Origin: Gammaproteobacteria bacterium
GTDB lineage: Bacteria > Pseudomonadota > Gammaproteobacteria > Comchoanobacterales > Comchoanobacteraceae
Direction of reading: 5' to 3'
Length of the DNA stretch: 5,817 nt
Assembly (NCBI GenBank): GCA_030829925.1
Contig: JAURNZ010000078.1
Span: 1-5,817, forward strand
The notes beneath the pieces are model-generated. The model was not told the DNA's origin. It worked only from the letters and a program-made list of their open reading frames with translations, and ran no database searches. Position numbers and translations under genes: made by a program. Positions 3,968 through 5,817 of the stretch are shown in pieces; position 1 is the stretch's first letter, and the number at the start of each line of letters is the position of its first letter.

Positions 3968-5817
3968 ATGCAAACAAATGAAATTAGAAAACTTTTTTTA
4001 GCGTATTTTGGTGAAAACAACCATGCCATTGTTCCTGGTGCATCGTTAATTCCTTTGAATGATCCTAGTTTGCTTTTTGTTAACGCTGGGATGGTACAGT
4101 TCAAAGATTATTTTTTGGGAGCGCCAGCGCCTTATCAGTGTGCAGTATCTGCGCAGCCTTGTTTGAGGGTTGGTGGGAAGCATAATGACTTAAAAAATGT
4201 TGGTCATACCACTAGACACCATACGCTTTTTGAAATGCTTGGTAATTTTAGTTTTGGAGATTACTTTAAAGAGAAAGCCATTAAGCTTGCTTGGACATTC
4301 ATTACTGAAAAACTAAATATCTCAATTGATAAGCTTTGGGTAACGGTGCATCACGATGATCAAGAAAGTTATGCGATTTGGCAAGACATCATTGGTATTG
4401 ATGAGAGTCGTATCATTAAGTGTGGCGATGAAGATAATTTTTGGTCTATGGGTGACACGGGTCCTTGTGGCCCATGTACAGAAATTTTTTATGATCATGG
4501 TCCAAGTATTGCTGGTGGTTTACCAGGGACTACTGATGCAGATGGTGACCGCTATGTTGAAATATGGAACTTAGTTTTCATGCAGTTTGATAGACAAGCA
4601 GATGGAACGAAACAACCTTTGCCTCAACCTTGTGTTGATACAGGTATGGGACTTGAACGTATCGCTGCAGTGATGCAAGGAGTCACCTCAAATTTTGATA
4701 CAGATGGCTTTAAAAGCTTGATGCAACCTATTCAAGAAAAACTAGGCCATGTGACACTAACTAAAATTGCTCTACAGGTTATGGCTGATCATTTAAGATC
4801 ATCGGCTTTTATTATGGCAAGTGGCATCTATCCTGGTAATGAAGGCAGGGCATATGTCTTAAGACGCATCATTAGACGGGCATTAAGATACGCTTATCAA
4901 TGTGGTCAAAAAACACCCGTCATGTATCGTTTTGTTTCTGACTTGGTCGATAACCTTGGGGAAGCTTACCCATTTCTACAATCGGAACAGTTAAATATTG
5001 AGTCAGCTTTAAAGAAAGAAGAAGAAAAGTTTTATCAAACTTTGGAACAGGGTATGAATTTATTAGATTCTGCCTTAAAGGAAGAAGATAAAATATCTGG
5101 TGATTTGGCATTTAAGCTTTATGATACCTATGGTTTCCCAATTGACATTGCAGAAGACATTGCCAATGAAAGAAATATCAGTATTGATATGGAAGGATAT
5201 ATGGCCAATATGGATCGGCAGCGTCAACGATCAAAAGCAGCATCAAAGTTTAGTGCTCAACAAGCATTACCATTAGAAAAAATTTCCGAGACAGTATTTA
5301 TAGGTGCAGTAACTTTAGAGTCTTCTTCCCGTGTTTTGGCATTGATTGAAGATGGAAAACGTGTGGATACATTATCTAGCTCAGGTTTAGTTGTGCTTGA
5401 TACAACGCCATTTTATCCAGAAGGTGGCGGTCAGGTTGGCGACATTGGAGTGATGTTTAATGCATCTACAAAAATAGATGTTCTAGATACCCAAAAACAG
5501 GGTGACATCGTTGTGCACCATGTACAAATTGCATCAGGTCATATAACGCTAGATGATTCAGTAGAGTGTCAAGTTGATTCTAAAAGGCTTGCGATTAAAA
5601 GACATCACTCAGCAACACATTTACTACATGCAGCACTGCGTAAGGTTTTGGGTCCTTCAGTTGAGCAAAAAGGCTCATTAGTAGATGAGATGCGTTTAAG
5701 GTTTGATTTTGCATGCACAAGTCCTTTAAGCATTCAAGATCAAGAAACAGTTGAAAAACTCGTCAATGAACATATTTATGCTGCACTACCTGTAACAGCA
5801 GAAGAAATGTCTATGGA
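3968..5817 (+). CDS. alaS: Alanine-tRNA ligase AlaRS, N-terminal 616 codons (cut by window edge)
   Basis: AlaRS charges tRNA-Ala with alanine and clears mischarged Ser/Gly. From ATG 3968 the frame stays open for 616 codons plus two bases to the window end; E. coli AlaRS is 876 residues, so roughly 260 are missing. Class II motif 1 is in SLIPLNDPSLLFVNAGM (26-42), motif 2 spans about 65-100 with GGKHNDL, RHHT and FEMLGNFSFGDYF, and motif 3 is VDTGMGLERI (223-232). The tRNA-recognition domain follows, then the editing domain with TPFYPEGGGQVGD and the metal-binding HSATH (H547, H551). The later Cys/His ligands and the C-Ala domain lie beyond the edge. No frameshift is seen. It starts 12 bp after recX with only a weak purine stretch (GAGACAAAG) before the ATG. 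The recA-recX-alaS order is common in gammaproteobacteria. The class II core departs somewhat from the usual sequence (AQPCLRVGG) but keeps the key residues. Confidence 0.97.
   Translation, partial: MQTNEIRKLFLAYFGENNHAIVPGASLIPLNDPSLLFVNAGMVQFKDYFLGAPAPYQCAVSAQPCLRVGGKHNDLKNVGHTTRHHTLFEMLGNFSFGDYFKEKAIKLAWTFITEKLNISIDKLWVTVHHDDQESYAIWQDIIGIDESRIIKCGDEDNFWSMGDTGPCGPCTEIFYDHGPSIAGGLPGTTDADGDRYVEIWNLVFMQFDRQADGTKQPLPQPCVDTGMGLERIAAVMQGVTSNFDTDGFKSLMQPIQEKLGHVTLTKIALQVMADHLRSSAFIMASGIYPGNEGRAYVLRRIIRRALRYAYQCGQKTPVMYRFVSDLVDNLGEAYPFLQSEQLNIESALKKEEEKFYQTLEQGMNLLDSALKEEDKISGDLAFKLYDTYGFPIDIAEDIANERNISIDMEGYMANMDRQRQRSKAASKFSAQQALPLEKISETVFIGAVTLESSSRVLALIEDGKRVDTLSSSGLVVLDTTPFYPEGGGQVGDIGVMFNASTKIDVLDTQKQGDIVVHHVQIASGHITLDDSVECQVDSKRLAIKRHHSATHLLHAALRKVLGPSVEQKGSLVDEMRLRFDFACTSPLSIQDQETVEKLVNEHIYAALPVTAEEMSM

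Noticed and set aside
3760..4104. Minus-strand open frame across the recX-alaS junction
   Set aside because: It is antisense to two conserved genes that read cleanly on the plus strand.
4356..5111. Small open frames at 4356-4574 (+) and 4920-5111 (-)
   Set aside because: Both fall inside the uninterrupted alaS frame, which carries all class II motifs.

Overview
The window is 5.8 kb of AT-rich bacterial chromosome, densely packed with housekeeping and DNA-repair genes. Order and strand are: mutY (minus, cut by the left edge), trmB (plus), a helix-turn-helix regulator with a LexA/CI-like C-terminal domain (minus), a MarC-family membrane protein (minus), recA (plus), recX (plus) and alaS (plus, cut by the right edge). 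The recA-recX-alaS order, the divergent mutY/trmB pair and the protein sequences point to a gammaproteobacterium. The low GC and the particular HTH/S24-like regulator recall the Legionella/Coxiella side of that class, but this placement is from memory and tentative. No tRNA, rRNA, CRISPR, insertion sequence or phage gene is visible.

Left part (1-1000): mutY and trmB diverge from start codons that share the tetranucleotide CATG at 343-346, so there is no intergenic DNA between them and any promoter must lie inside the opposite gene. A perfect 11-bp inverted repeat lies in the first codons of trmB, just upstream of mutY. Middle part (954-2377): the regulator gene converges on trmB and overlaps its 3' end by 47 bp. 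It carries a perfect 20-bp palindrome inside its coding sequence. The marC-family gene lies upstream of it on the same strand, 83 bp away.

The divergent marC/recA intergenic region (2378-2510) is the most interesting stretch. It holds five copies of TGACWA in alternating orientation, arranged as two inverted repeats. One is centred on a good candidate marC -10 and the other uses the candidate recA -35 as one arm. No LexA box of the enterobacterial type is present. This layout suggests a local operator array, perhaps for the neighbouring S24-like regulator, but that link is inference.

Right part (2520-5817): recA and recX overlap as ATGA and are probably translationally coupled, and alaS starts 12 bp after recX. 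RecA performs recombination and repair, RecX modulates RecA, MutY removes adenine opposite 8-oxoguanine, TrmB methylates tRNA G46 and AlaRS charges tRNA-Ala. The genes are ordinary. The control regions are what deserve a second look.
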